64,000 nt of DNA from Leptobrachium leishanense. Its lineage: Eukaryota > Chordata > Amphibia > Anura > Megophryidae. Every line of letters starts with the position of its first letter. The first letter of the stretch is position 1. A program made the position numbers and the translations under genes. Positions 11,350 to 24,619 of the stretch are shown here, one piece after another. The DNA is taken from the NCBI GenBank assembly GCA_009667805.1, contig CM019069.1, forward strand, positions 54,502,422-54,566,421. The letters run 5' to 3'. Below the pieces are notes generated by a model. The model did no database searches, was not told the DNA's origin, and was given only the letters and a program-made list of their open reading frames with translations.

Positions 11350-11640
11350 CTCTCAATAAAGGCTTTGCAGGATCAGCTTCAGGAGGAGCTCCAAGACATG
11401 TAACTTAAACTACATCCGACAACAAAAAACACACAGAAATAACAGAAATAAAAAAGGAAAGACTGGATACAGCCTAGCCTATTCATATCCATACCTTTCT
11501 AACCGTAGAAAAAACATGTTTATAGATCATTTTGAAAACACAATGTTACCTACGCAAGCATATTGTATGTGTATCTTTTCTATAATATATATATATCTAT
11601 ATACAGTATTTCACAAACCGTTAACACATAATTATATCTT

Positions 11641-12324
11641 GCACGAAGTGCAACAAGAGTAGTGATAGAATATAATTTTATTAATAAATAGGCATCTAAA
11701 AAAGGGAATGAAAAAAGTAAGTATGTGGACAATAGCCCAAAGGAGGAGAGGTAATGCCGTACCAATTGAACGTAGCGAGAAATTACTCATAAGCGATAAG
11801 AGCTACCTATGTCACGGTGGTACAAGCCACCCAAGGAGACAAGGAATTGCTGTATAGAATGGAAGTAACAAAAGCATACACATAAGCATCTCTGGATTAA
11901 GCCCTGGTCGGGCAAAACCGGTCGAGATATGCCTTCTTCTTGGTTTTAACAGCTCTATTTTGAATCCATCTTCTTGTGGACCTTGCCCTATGGCTAATAC
12001 TGGTTGTTTACCTAGTGTGCCTTTGTATTTGGTTATGTAGGTGGCTTGAACCACCGAGGTATAGTGAGCCACCATTGCTTATGTGTATGCTTTTGTTACT
12101 TCCATTCTATACAGCAATTCCTTGTCTCCTTGGGTGGCTTGTACCACCGTGACATAGGTAGCTCTTATCGCTTATGAATAATTTCTCGCTACGTTCAATT
12201 GGTACGGCATTACCTCTCCTCCTTTGGGCTATTGTCCACATACTTACTTTTTTCATTCCCCTTTTTTAGATGCCTATTTATTAATAAAATTATATTCTAT
12301 CACTACTCTTGTTGCACTTCGTGC
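11641..12324. repeat. Large nearly perfect inverted repeat (arms about 248 bp)
   Basis: Left arm 11641-11888 (from GCACGAAGTGCAACAAG) is the reverse complement of right arm 12076-12324 with almost no mismatch by eye; the spacer is 187 bp. The spacer contains a diverged copy of an arm motif, GGTGGCTTGAACCACC against GGTGGCTTGTACCACC in the right arm (about 12130-12145). Could be a foldback MITE or a source of hairpin RNA; no flanking duplication was fixed. Confidence 0.85.
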
Positions 12325-12649
12325 AAATTGTTTTTGTTTATGATTGTTGGGTTATGCCCTGTAGAGTGGTTTATTGAGCCTCATCCTTTTGTTGTTTGTT
12401 CATAATTATATCTTCCATGTACAATTTATTACAGGTTTTTCCTTTTTTCTTCTCGTGTTATGAATTTCAGAATAAGTATGTTTTCTGTCACAATTGTTTG
12501 GTTAAATTTATACTTCTTGTTTACTTTCACAAATTCCCCTGAAACACAAAAACCTTTGAGGGAAAACAAAGCGCTGGAGAACTCTTTCAAAAAGGTTAGA
12601 AACGAAATCACTATTTATTGTTCGATACAGAGTCGCAGGCACGGCACTT

Positions 12650-13130
12650 TGTATGTTTTACAAATAAGCATTTGGACTTTTATTATTATCATCAGTACTG
12701 GCCGCCCTTTCTGGGTGATGGCAGTCTGATTTGCATATGGAATACTCGTCTGTGTAATGGATCCATCGAGCTAAAACCTTATGAGACCTGAGCAGGGACC
12801 CACCATAGAAAAGGCCACTAGTGTTCTTGCTTGAGCTCAGGACCCTTGCAAACCTTGTTTTTCTCACTATACGTATACAGGATGTGCACCCCTTGCTCGT
12901 GGTGTCTAGAGGGGTGTTGGCTATACTCTCCTGATATGGCCTAACGAGGCTGGAAACCATCATCTGGGGTTGCAGCACCTCTCGTACAGAGATGGCATCC
13001 TTGGCATTTCAGTTCTGGCTGCCCTTTCTGGGCGATAGCAGTTGCATACATATGCTAAAGACTTCTCTATAATTGCACCATCGAGCGAAAACCTTGTGAT
13101 ACTTGAACACAATTTATGGGCTACTACATC
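12650..13130. repeat. Diverged direct repeat, two units
   Basis: A unit containing GCCCTTTCTGGGTGATGGCAG (about 12702) and CATCGAGCTAAAACCTT (about 12763) recurs as GCCCTTTCTGGGCGATAGCAG (about 13020) and CATCGAGCGAAAACCTT (about 13079). The identity of the parent element is unknown. Confidence 0.6.
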
Positions 13131-13222
13131 TGATGCTGATTTCTGAGTAAACTAAATATTTTTTACTTGAGTACTGCAAAGCTGAACAGGACGCATGACC
13201 AGCACAATGATGCAATACACCA

Positions 13223-14052
13223 CAGGTCAGCAACCTTGGCCCTCCAGGGGCACTATCACTCCTTAACGCTAGCATTCACATAAATGAGTGTTAGTGCTAG
13301 GTTAATTGATTTGATGGCATGCCGCAAAGATCAACTCCTGATCGCTAATGGGTTAAAAAAATCAGCGCATCGGTATTATTGCTATTCAGTGCTTGCTTGC
13401 TGTACTTTACTCTCTCTATACTTACCACGGGGAGTGCAAAGAGTAAGCAATCAGTAATTAGCGTTAGGATCACAAAGTCCTAACGCTAATTATGAACCAC
13501 TGTCGCTAATTAATAAAAGTTTGCTACAGCTTAGATTTTCTGTGAAATCCCCCCCAAAAAATGAAATGCTCACCCGTCATCCCGTGGCAAGAACGGTGAC
13601 CTGCTGGGAGCAGAGTGAGACTGGGGGGAAAAGTCCCTAGTCCCCCTCTGCGATCAGTTCGTGGATCTGCAGGATCTTGCAAGAGGCGAGTTCCTGACGG
13701 TCATATGACCCGGCAGCAGATGCCTCCATGAAGTCCTACGGACTCCAGGAAGGGACGCTCTTGACAGCGCTAGCGCTGCCCCGAGCATCCTGGAGGCTAG
13801 CGGCCGCTTGGGGGCAGGCTGCCGAATTCAGCGCCTACCCCGTAATTCACTGTTAAAACGGGGACGCTAAGGGGAGATTTGCGAGTGCAAATGTTTCCCC
13901 TTAGCATCCCCGTTTTAGCTGTAGGTAGGTGATAGTGACCCAGATGTTTTGGAACTACATTTCCCATGAGGCTAAGCTAACCTAATGAGAGGCTGAACAT
14001 CATAGGCGATGTGGTTTCAAAACATCTGGAGGGGCAAGGTTGCAAAGCCCTG
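13223..14052. mobile_element. hAT-like foldback MITE interrupted by another element
   Basis: CAGGTCAGCAACCTTGGCCCTCCAG at the left and ...CAAGGTTGCAAAGCCCTG at the right, with the 'CCAGATGTTTTGGAACTACA' body and its complement, match the palindromic MITEs at 23575-23710 and 28637-28799. It is split after CCAG by the element at 13248-13941. No convincing 8-bp duplication remains. Confidence 0.7.
13248..13941. mobile_element. TIR element with GGGCACTAT ends (694 bp)
   Basis: Ends GGGCACTATCAC (13248) and GTGATAGTGACCC (13941) interrupt a hAT-like MITE; the interrupted site is legible and implies a 2-bp AG duplication. Near the right end, a strong hairpin has ACGGGGACGCTAAGGGGA pairing with TCCCCTTAGCATCCCCGT-like sequence (about 13857-13915). 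A second copy is at 22763-23416. Superfamily unassigned; no transposase. Confidence 0.7.
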
Positions 14053-14839
14053 TCTTACAGTACGGCTTTGCTATGATCGATTCTCACCTGGAAGAAATTA
14101 TTAATAGATATACAATCTGTAAATAATTCACCTCTTTGGTCTTGCTTACTTTTTCATGCAGTCTTTGTGATCTTTGATCTCGCTCATGTTCAGGAGTGCA
14201 GTTTGCAACAATATATAAAAAATGTTACATGAAAGAAACACCAAAATGGAATAGAGGTCACGCCACCCAATGATCAATACCCTAGAAATTTGATTAGTTT
14301 GAACTAGATGTGCTTGATCCCCTCCCAAACTATGTTACACTGTTACGATGAATCATAACAATATTAACTGTATCACAGTAAAGAATGACATAACTGAGAT
14401 GCAGCATTTTCATCTTCTTCCTATTTATACCTATTTTTTTTAGGCAATTCCGCTCTATATAAAATTGGACAGTTTAAAATTCAAGAGCACAGCGGGACGT
14501 GCAATCACTCTTGTACCGGATCATTCTATCTAGAATATTGCAGAGATAAATTAAAGCAACAGCTTGTAAGAGATCTAATAGCAGAAGAAATAAAATGGCA
14601 CCGTGTCCGTAAGTGATCACACATTTCGGCAAAGATATAAATAAAATGTACCTCTTAAATTGCTCCTCCTCATAAAAGAGAGATACAATTCAAATCAATC
14701 AAAGTGCAATCAGAATAAAAGAGTATAGGAATATGCAATCCAATCTATTATACCCAGGCATGGAAAGGTTCTTACGTGATGAAAGGAAGCGTACGCTTGG
14801 CTAAAAGCATACACAAGATACTCTGTAATTAGGATAAAA
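14053..14839. other. Unassigned interval
   Basis: No gene, RNA or terminal repeats recognised. Confidence 0.45.
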
Positions 14840-14847
14840 ACCATGAG

Positions 14848-15581
14848 CCCTATTACATTCTTCATGTTAAAACGCTCGCGCAACGCGTGAATATTTGCAC
14901 CAAGCGTTAAACGTTAACGCGCGGAAATCAACGCTGGAATTACAATCCTTGCGCATTTTTTCATCCGTTGAGCAATAACGCGCATAAAACGGACACGCAA
15001 AAATGCGCGCGCAGTAACGTTGCGCTCAGAAATCAGTGTGCGCACTGTTTTTTCACACGATTCAGCCAATCAGAATTAAGAACCACAATTATCTCACGTT
15101 AAGTTTTTGCGCCTGCCAAAGTCAATCTGAGCATATATGCTGCAGCAATAATAAATGCACACACAACTTCTCCATTTTATTGGTTTGGTATGAGTAGAAT
15201 GTGCAACTATACTTTGCTGCGTATTTTTTTTTGGGCTGGTGTATTTGGTTTCGGGCAGGTTGATAGAATTTGCCTTTAACATCAGCTTTTAGGAGTTGCT
15301 AAAATTATTGCCGCAAAGGCTGTGCGTTAATTCCTGCGCATAGATTGTAATACCATCCGCGTACCAGCGCACAAACGCATTTGTGCTTACAATGTTAAGT
15401 ATAGCACGCGCGCTGTAAAGTACGCTCACGCAGGGTTCGCGCAGGTTCACCTGCGGTAGACGATTACGTGCGTTTTGTTGCGCTGACATTGTAATACGAC
15501 GTTCAGCGCAAAGGGTTTTACCCCTCGCGTTAATGTTTTTTTGCGCCGGTGCAAAGGTTTGCGCGAAGATTGTAATAGGGA
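14848..15581. mobile_element. CpG-rich TIR element with 8-bp duplication
   Basis: Ends CCCTATTACA (14848) and TGTAATAGGGA (15581) are inverted repeats. Flanking 8-mers are ACCATGAG (14840-14847) and CCCATGAG (15582-15589). The interior has a striking density of GCGC, ACGCG and TGCGCA motifs, arranged roughly in inverted order on the two halves. An 8-bp duplication suggests hAT-like. The 136-aa minus frame across it has no recognisable domain. Confidence 0.65.
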
Positions 15582-15743
15582 CCCATGAGTTTTGGCTATA
15601 AAAAGCATGAATGAGTATAACCAAAACAAATAAATTAAAATGTATGATGAGCTTTGCAGAGAAAACATGGGGTGAGGATACACAGGTCACTGTGACCACT
15701 CAATTTACAATGAGTGGTCACAATGTGTAAAGTTTCCCTTTAA

Positions 15744-16389
15744 AGGAACACTATCACTAACTAGATTACTCATGCATTACAAACAAAAATCATAATATAA
15801 AACACATGCCGCTGGTTTTTGTCTTTGCTTGAATTAATTGCATATATATATATATATAGGAAAAACACAGTTAAGTTTTTATATCATATTTCCATTTTGT
15901 GGATTTTTCCCATGTTGCAAAATTTATCAAAATATTATAGCAAGTCTCACTTTACAGCTGTGATATAGGATAACACAGTAGTTAAGAGGCGATGGGATGG
16001 AACAGGGAATGTTTGGACTGCATGGGGATCTATTGTGTTGTCTAGGCTACCCAAGATAGGAGATCGCAGCTGAATGGGATCGGATAGTGGGCTTCCAACA
16101 CCGGATAGGTGGTGATATCATTTATATCAGCTCCCACACATATGCAAATCTATGAGTTGGATTTCTAGAGATTCGATCCATAGACTCCATACTATGCCCA
16201 ATGCCCCATAGTGAGGAGCATCACTGTAAAGACACTGGGGTGGCAGTTTACAACACAAAATATCACAAAATGAATGCACCCAGTGACACATATAGCATGA
16301 AATATTTTCTTGACTAAACATAAATGAGCAAAACCAAGTATAAGCAACATAACATAAACATAATATTTTTTTTCTTTGGTAGTGTCCCT
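15744..16389. mobile_element. T2/Kolobok-like MITE (TTAA duplication)
   Basis: Starts AGGAACACTATCACTA after TTAA (15740-15743) and ends GGTAGTGTCCCT before TTAA (16390-16393). A TTAA duplication with AGG-type ends is typical of the T2 MITEs described in Xenopus and attributed to Kolobok transposases. It contains a (TA)n run near 15844. Confidence 0.75.
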
Positions 16390-16393
16390 TTAA

Positions 16394-17362
16394 GAGCAGG
16401 TAGCTCTGATTTGTAATTATATTATTGCCCATGAGTCAGGATAGGCGTCGCTGATCAAAATCCGTGGTATAAGCTAAGAGTAAAAAGGGAGTGTTTGTGA
16501 CAGGTTTGCACTATATAGGTGCAATAGCGCATACAATGTGTCAGTTATTATAGCCTTGAGATACAGGCAACGTCATAGGGACAATTTATCTTTACCGTGT
16601 CAAGAAATGGCCTCAGCATGAACGTCCACATGTTTCTAGTTGAAATCATGGTGAGGAAATCGGAGGACTTTCCCAATTTCAGGAGAGTGTCACAATGTGA
16701 AAAGAAGACAAGTAATGTCACTTGAAAAACATCTTCCAGAAAAAGCCACGGCAGGGGTCTTTTTAAATGTTATCATCCTGCCGTGTAAAACAGGTGTGTA
16801 AGCATCCCGCAAGGAACCCGAATTCTGTATATCATTACTTAATTACAAGAAGCTCAATCTCCTGCATCTTAGGAAAAGTCAAACATGAGAATTTTCCATA
16901 AGAATTATTTACTGCTGCCATCACAACGTGATTCTTTCAACAGAGTGTTGATGGAAGTGTATAGTTAAAGTTAAATATCCTTTTATACGAATAAAACCCA
17001 TTTCGTTTAGGCAGAACAAATAGTTATTTCTTTAGAAAATCCTCACAGCTATTTCAAATTGGATTTTAAAATTGAGCCATGCATTCTGGGTTTTACATAC
17101 TGTACACCTTTTTTATGTTCTCTTCATCTCGTTTTTTTTTTATACATATAAATATAAAAGGAGTACAGCAAGAGAAAATAGTTTCTAGATAAAAATGGTG
17201 GCATAAGGTTCCTGGTTGGTGGCATAGGAGTCACAATGGCCAGGGATCCCCTTCAATACAGCTTACAGTATATTCACAGAGCTCTAATATATTCGTCGTG
17301 AATTTTGCCCTGTAAAAGGGACCTCTTGCCCAACACCAAGATATGTTCAGCATTCCCTAATA
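16394..17362. other. Unassigned interval
   Basis: No gene recognised in this roughly 1-kb stretch; AT-rich with short homopolymers. Confidence 0.45.
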
Positions 17363-17364
17363 TA

Positions 17365-18981
<1,617 letters not shown>

Positions 18982-18989
18982 TACAATCA

Positions 18990-19665
18990 TCTGACACCTG
19001 TTGGAGTAAAAGCTGCTCTCTCTTCACTATGACTAGCAGGATGAAGACACTGTATTAGTTGCATAGTTAAATAGGCTGGAAAAAAAGACATGCGTCCAAC
19101 GAGTTCAGCCTTTCGCACATCACCTACTAAGAAGGAAAAAAAACACAGTCGGAAGCGGTCGCCAAAATGCAACATACTGGAAAAAATTCCTTCTTGACCC
19201 CAGAATGGAGTCAGATTTCTGCTTGGATCAAGCAGCTTTTCCCATATATTAAATATTATAACTCTTAATATTCTGTGTCTGCGGGAAGTCATCCAGTCGT
19301 TGTTTAAAAGTCTGTACAGTCTCTGACCCAACCACCTCAACAGGCAGAGAATGCCACAGCTTTATTGTTCTTACCATAAAATAACCCTTCCTATGCTTTA
19401 GGCTGAATTTCCTTTCGTCCAGTCTAAATGGGTGACCTTGTGTTCTGTGTATAGTCCTATTAATGAATAGGTTTCCAGACAATGGTTTATAATTTATATA
19501 TTTATATAAGGTTATCAGATCCCCTCTAAGGAGCCGTTTCTCTAAACTAAACAGGTTTAAGCTTGTTAGCCTTTCCTCATAACTTAAACATTCCATTCTC
19601 ATTCATTTAGTTGCCCATCTCTGCACTTTTTCTAGCTCCTTAACATCCTTTCTTAAAACATGAGA
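18990..19665 (-). mobile_element. LINE 3' fragment (CR1/L2-like), minus strand
   Basis: A minus frame (19249-19602) reads [29 protein letters not shown], and KLWHSLPVEVV. This is the conserved C-terminal end of jockey-superfamily LINE ORF2. The ORF2 tail ends with the stop near 19249, followed toward 18990 by a 3' UTR with 'GCATAGTTAAATAGGCTGG'-type sequence common in such tails. It is 5' truncated near 19665 and lies immediately beside the Tc1 element. Confidence 0.85.
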
Positions 19666-20434
19666 TCATGTTGATAAGATGGGTGAGGATGTGGATAATT
19701 TGTACCTTTCCACATTTTTGCATCATTCTTCTACATCTGGGTTTGCCAAATGGCATTGTTGTGGAACTATGACCACATTTTGTTGGACTTTCGCTTGGGA
19801 AAGCATCATGGAATTTGTGGTTTTGTGTCATCTTGGGATCTACATTTTGGCCAACACTATAAACCTACATCACAAATGGTGCTTACTGGCCCATATCAGA
19901 CTCCTTTGCAGAAAAAGTGGTTGTATTACTTTGACAAATGACAAATGGTGGCCTCTACAATATCAAACCTGTCCACATGCATTCTGTTGGTACCGAATAT
20001 TCTTGGAAGATGCATGGTTATATAATGATGAAGGAGCATGTGAAGTGGTGGATGTTGTGTAATTGTTTTTGACGTTGCTGGAGTTACACACTATTTTGTC
20101 ACCCAGAAGTGTAGGTACCTCTCTGATGGTTTCCTCAAGACCTGGAAACCTCCAAACAATCAGGAAAAAATGTGAATAATAGTTGTCAGTTAATTTTGTG
20201 GTGTTTATTTTGGAAAACCATATAATATGCGTTTTGTTCTTTTGCTGCCCTGATATCCTTTATTGCCATTATACGCTAAACATGTGCACAGAGGAAAAAT
20301 TTGACTCAATTCTTTTTGGATTATTACGAAATCTAAAAATATTGGATCCATTAATACTCAAACAACCGTTTCAGAAGCTTCCGATATATATTTGTCCATT
20401 TCTGAATTTCTAAACGTTTATATATAATAGATGA
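19666..20434. other. Unassigned interval; 127-aa frame of unknown meaning
   Basis: The plus frame 19679-20062 is open for 127 codons, but its product is rich in W, C and H, shows no recognised domain, and has no splice-site or homology support visible to me. I do not annotate it as a gene. Confidence 0.45.
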
Positions 20435-20435
20435 A

Positions 20436-20640
20436 AAAATTGGTTAGGGGGGGGCTAGGATAGAGCTGGGGTTAGGGTTACCTTTTTGTGTTGTACGATT
20501 AGGGTTAGGGCTAGGTTACGTCTAAGGTTAGGTTTTGGCTAGTATCAGGGTTACAGTTTGTGTCATATGGTTAGGGCTGGGTTTAGGGTTACGTTTAGGG
20601 TTAGGTTAAGGCTAGGCTTAGGGTTAGAGTTTCAGTGTGT
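20436..20640 (+). repeat. Degenerate telomere-like TTAGGG repeats
   Basis: About 200 bp of interrupted GGTTAGGG, GGGTTAGGG and GGGCTAGG motifs on the plus strand (for example at 20451, 20466, 20509, 20570, 20590 and 20620). The arrangement is irregular, so it is an old interstitial telomere-like tract, not a telomere. Confidence 0.7.
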
Positions 20641-20868
20641 CATATGATTAGTGTTACAGTTTTGGTTTCAGCTTTTTTTTTTACTATTCCAATTAAAATT
20701 GGATTTTTTCTATTACATACGTTCCCGGCCAATTGATTTAAAGTTTATTTAATTGGAAGCCGATCCAGTTTGGACATCAACAATTTGAAATTCGGATTCA
20801 GCTGATGTTTTGGACAATTTACGAATCAGTCCAAACTGAATCACACATGTCTATTACACACAAACAAT

Positions 20869-21451
20869 TAGGGATGTGCATGGCTGAAAAATTTGTTTTG
20901 TTCGGTTTTTAAATAATATTGTTTTTGGAATTTCGTAACTAATTTTGTTTCGTATTTCTTTTCGTTTTGGATCGATTTGAAATTTTGAATCATTCGAATT
21001 TCATATATCAGTTCGATAGTTGGTATCAATTCGAATTTTGGATCACTAAATAAAACCCCAATTAATCAAATTTTGCTGTAAAAAGAAAAGCCAGAATTAA
21101 ATTTTAATCTGTGTCACAGATTTAGTATTTGAGTCAAATTAAACAGTGAAACAAAATTAATTTGTTTTATAAAGTCCTTTGCTGACTATTACTTGTATTG
21201 TAAGTTAAGATCAATTCAATAGTTGATATCAATTTGATAGTTCATTTCAAATTCGATAGTTGATATCAGTTATTCAATTTTTTCTTTTATGATGATGACA
21301 CAGTGTAAAACTAAATACATTTGTTATATACCATTTTGTTTCGTTTCGAATTCGTATCGTATCGATTCGTTATTCGGAAGTACTTCCAAAATATGAATTA
21401 TCAAATTTCAATCCAAATTCTGAATTTTTCCGAAATGAATGCACATCTATA
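20869..21451. mobile_element. hAT-like MITE (TAGGGATGTGCAT)
   Basis: TAGGGATGTGCATGG at the left and ATGCACATCTATA at the right; flanking 8-mers CAAACAAT (20861-20868) and CAAACAAC (21452-21459) match at 7 of 8. The interior has repeated TTCGAAT and TCGATAGTTGATATC motifs. No transposase. Confidence 0.72.
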
Positions 21452-21891
21452 CAAACAACAACTGTGAATGGAAATCTCAGGTGGTCTCTGTGTAGGGTTT
21501 AACACCATACAACATCTACATTTGATCTTCTAATATTTTACATATTTCATTTTTTTAGTGGATATACCTGTAAAACAAAGAAGCCAAGCATTACAAATAA
21601 TTACATGTCTTTTCCTTATACTAGATTTACTTCTAAGGCACCAATTCCTACTTAATGTATTCATTTCAAACAGCTCTCTTTGCTCTTTGTAGCCCGTTCA
21701 ATTGCAGTCAAATGCTTCACAAGCTAATCCAATAACTTCTAGACAGACATCCCAAACTGTATGAATGTGTAAGAACTTCAAAACAAAGCCATTACACCCA
21801 GCAATTGCTGGACCTTTAAAGAATCGCTGACACTGATGATTACTTATTACATGACATACAAACAGAAATAAGAGGCCATGGAATTGATACA

Positions 21892-22230
21892 TAAATTATT
21901 ATTATTATTATTCTTTATTTATAAAGCGCCAGCATATTCCGCAGCGTTGTACAATAAGCACAGTATAGACAGGGTTACAATACATTGAACAACATTTGAC
22001 AAACAGTACAGGAGGAGATGAGGGCCCTATTCCCGTAGGAACTCACAATCTAGGAGGGTTGGGGTTGGAAACAGGAGGAGAGGACTGTAAGGTGAGAGTG
22101 ATTGATGGTTGCGTCAGTGAGTTGGGTGGTAGGCTTCCCTAAATAGGAATGTTTTAAGGGAGCGTTTGAAGGAAGAGAAGTTAGGGGAAAGTCTGACAGT
22201 ACGAGGGAGAGCATAAACATGTACATATCT
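21892..22230 (-). mobile_element. LINE 3' end or derived SINE, minus strand
   Basis: On the minus strand the end reads TGTACAACGCTGCGGAATA...CTTTATAAATAAAG followed by (AAT)n, the same 3' tail as the LINE at 8180-9060. Upstream lies the common 'GAGTTCCTACGGGAATAGGGC' segment. A (TTA)n tract at 21896-21912 is the tail. Confidence 0.7.
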
Positions 22231-22762
22231 GTCATTATATTCCTCTTGAAACGTGGATGGTGTTTACTGCTAAATTATGCCAGTCATGCACCTTCATAAT
22301 CACCAGGCAAGTAAAGGGAAATCAATTTTTTTCTAAGTTAAGCTATAAATGAAAAGTCTTTGCAGGTCACATTTAATATCGATTTCAAATTTCAGAGAAT
22401 TGTTGTTAAAGTCAATTCTCCTCGCAAAATCGTTACATGCAACTTTCATGTTCTGTTTGCTCTCTTGGAAAGCTGAAATGTTCAGTACGGACTTTTCTGA
22501 GTGAAAACTCTTTAAGCGACTTTGAAGGCTTGTGTAACTGTTGCGAGCATAACAATAAACCCTTCAATGTCAACGGTTTTACGGTAAACCACTTTGCATC
22601 ACCCCTTAACTCTAACACACACAAAGCATAAACTCATTGTAATATCATTACAGTGCATTAAGAGACTGTATGTAGATACGCAGAGACTCCATGCATTATT
22701 TGCCAGACTCCCTGTGCTGGTCAATCCCAGTAATGCTGCAAGTCTCAGATAACAGAGACATA

Positions 22763-23416
22763 GGGCACAATTAACGCTAGCTTAAGTCTAACACATATTA
22801 CATTCCAAATGCTAAAGGGTTAAAAAACGATTAGCATATCGGAGATTGCGTTCGCTTCCACAAGGTTACTGTACTTTGCTCTCCCTATGCTTAACATGGG
22901 GGAGCAAAGAGTATTTAGCATTGGATCACAAAGTCCTAACACTAATTAACGCACCGCTGCGGTTAACTGAAAAGTTAACCACAGCTAGAAGCTGGTGCTA
23001 ACTGATACCATTTCTGAGGAATCAGTAAACACCCACTGAAACCCCCGCAAAAATCAGATACTCACCTCTCATCCCGTGGTGAGAACAGTGGTCCAATCCG
23101 CAGCTTCTGGCCTCCGGGAGCAGAGTGAGACTGGAGACCATTAGTCCCGGTCTCCCTCTGCGATCACTCTGCTGACCTGCACGATAGCGAGTCAAGTGAC
23201 CTGGCCGCAAAAGCCTACATGAAGTCCTATGGACTCCAGAAGGTGATACTCGCGGACGCAAGTATCTAGGGGCTTAGCGCTGCATTACGAGGCAGGCTGC
23301 TGATTCAGCGCCTGCCCCGTAATAGGGTACTACAACGGGGATGCTAACGGGAATCCTGCAGACGCAGGTTTTCCACCTTAGCATCCTTGTTTTAGCGGAA
23401 CTATGTAATAGTGCCC
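22763..23416. mobile_element. TIR element with GGGCACTAT ends, second copy
   Basis: GGGCACAATTAACGCTAGC at the left and AATAGTGCCC at the right. The interior order matches 13248-13941, including 'CTCACCTCTCATCCCGTGGTG' and the subterminal hairpin (CAACGGGGATGCTAACGGG pairing with CACCTTAGCATCCTTGTT-like sequence, about 23332-23392). No clear duplication at the flanks. Confidence 0.65.
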
Positions 23417-23574
23417 ACAGAGTGTCCGTTCAGGACACTGATAGCAGTTCCCTGAGTTACAGTACACTGGCTGATATATATATGATGTATTGTAGCTTTA
23501 GGGACTTATTCTGGAGGCCTTTTGCAAATGAAACTCATTTACTGTGAATGAAATTCCTTTGCAATCCTCTAGAC

Positions 23575-23710
23575 CAGGGGTGGGCACTTACGGCCCTCCA
23601 GATGTTTTGAAACTACATTTCCCTTGAGGCTCTACAAACCTAATGAGCAGCCGAGCATCACGGGAAATGTAGTTTCAAAACATCTGGAGGGCCGCAAGTG
23701 CACAGCCCTG
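23575..23710. mobile_element. hAT-like palindromic MITE (136 bp) with perfect 8-bp duplication
   Basis: CAGGGGTGGGCACTTACGGC starts the left arm; the right arm ends GTGCACAGCCCTG. CTCTAGAC is duplicated exactly at 23567-23574 and 23711-23718. The arms include CCAGATGTTTTGAAACTACA and its complement. Confidence 0.88.
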
Positions 23711-23718
23711 CTCTAGAC

Positions 23719-24435
23719 TATGTCCAAATTGATTTGATACAGCATTTTTGAAGATTGAGACAACTAACAACATTAGCATGATTGAAAGGAATATGTACTT
23801 CAGTCAGATTGCTAAGAAAAGAAAACTGTACAGGGACATCACAATTTGCTACTGGTGTACCTTGGTTGCCGTGGCACCCAGCAACATCATTAACTCGGCT
23901 CTGGTGCCTGCATAACACGTTTAAGCAACAGAATTATTCCATCAGGTGGCACTAGGGGGTTAAATATTCCTAAAAATAAACCTTTTGTTTCTGTCTTAAA
24001 ATATGACATTAGATGTTTTTGGGGGTTTTTTTCAAATAAAAACAATCAAAATTGCTATTTTATTTCAAAAACAAATAAACCAGAAGTATTGTGTTTTCAG
24101 CAATTATCTCCGCTCCTCTCAGCTCTCCTGTTTCCAAGGAATGGAAAAATAAGAAGTGTCTCATATTTATAAAATAGTTCTATTGAATTGCTTTAAAATA
24201 ACTTGCTTTTATGTCTTTGGGACCATGGAAGTCAGTGTCAATTTACCAGCCATGAAATGTTGCTGAACATTAACAGGTTAAGCGTGAGAGTTCGGTCAAT
24301 AACTACTTTGCATTCATCAGGATACGATTTCAGAGTAAACCTTGACCACATTGTTGTCCCAAGCAGCTCTATGACAACCAAGATGATATCCTTAAAGTTT
24401 ACTATTCACAGAAAGCACAGTATACTGTTGATACA
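23719..24435. other. Unassigned interval
   Basis: No gene or element ends recognised. Confidence 0.45.
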
Positions 24436-24617
24436 CAGGTCTATTCAAAGAAAGGTGAAGCTCAGGAGAATGACTGGAGAAGTGAAAATTCTAGGTCAAA
24501 ATAGCCAAACCAGAAAAATTCTCCCATTTATCTCACTTTCCAAATCAACTATTTGGTCTAGATTGTTCTCTTCACCTGCCAGTTCTCCTGAGTTTCACCT
24601 TTCTCTGAATAACCCTG
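24436..24617. mobile_element. Short foldback MITE, second copy of the 9941 type
   Basis: CAGGTCTATTCAAAG at the left and CTCTGAATAACCCTG at the right, with the 'CAGGAGAATGACTGGAGAA' and 'TTCTAGGTCAAAATAGC' body of 9941-10131. A TA lies just outside each end. The 160-aa frame that runs through it is chance. Confidence 0.8.
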
Positions 24618-24619
24618 TT

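Noticed and set aside
10573..11408. Frames of 75-123 codons in the hAT-like element
   Set aside because: Low-complexity TTCGG/CCGAA repeats read in several frames; no transposase motif.
15289..15699. 136-codon minus frame
   Set aside because: It crosses the right boundary of the CpG-rich TIR element and has no domain.
19679..20062. 127-codon frame as a host gene
   Set aside because: No recognised domain, odd composition, no splice signals or homology visible to me.
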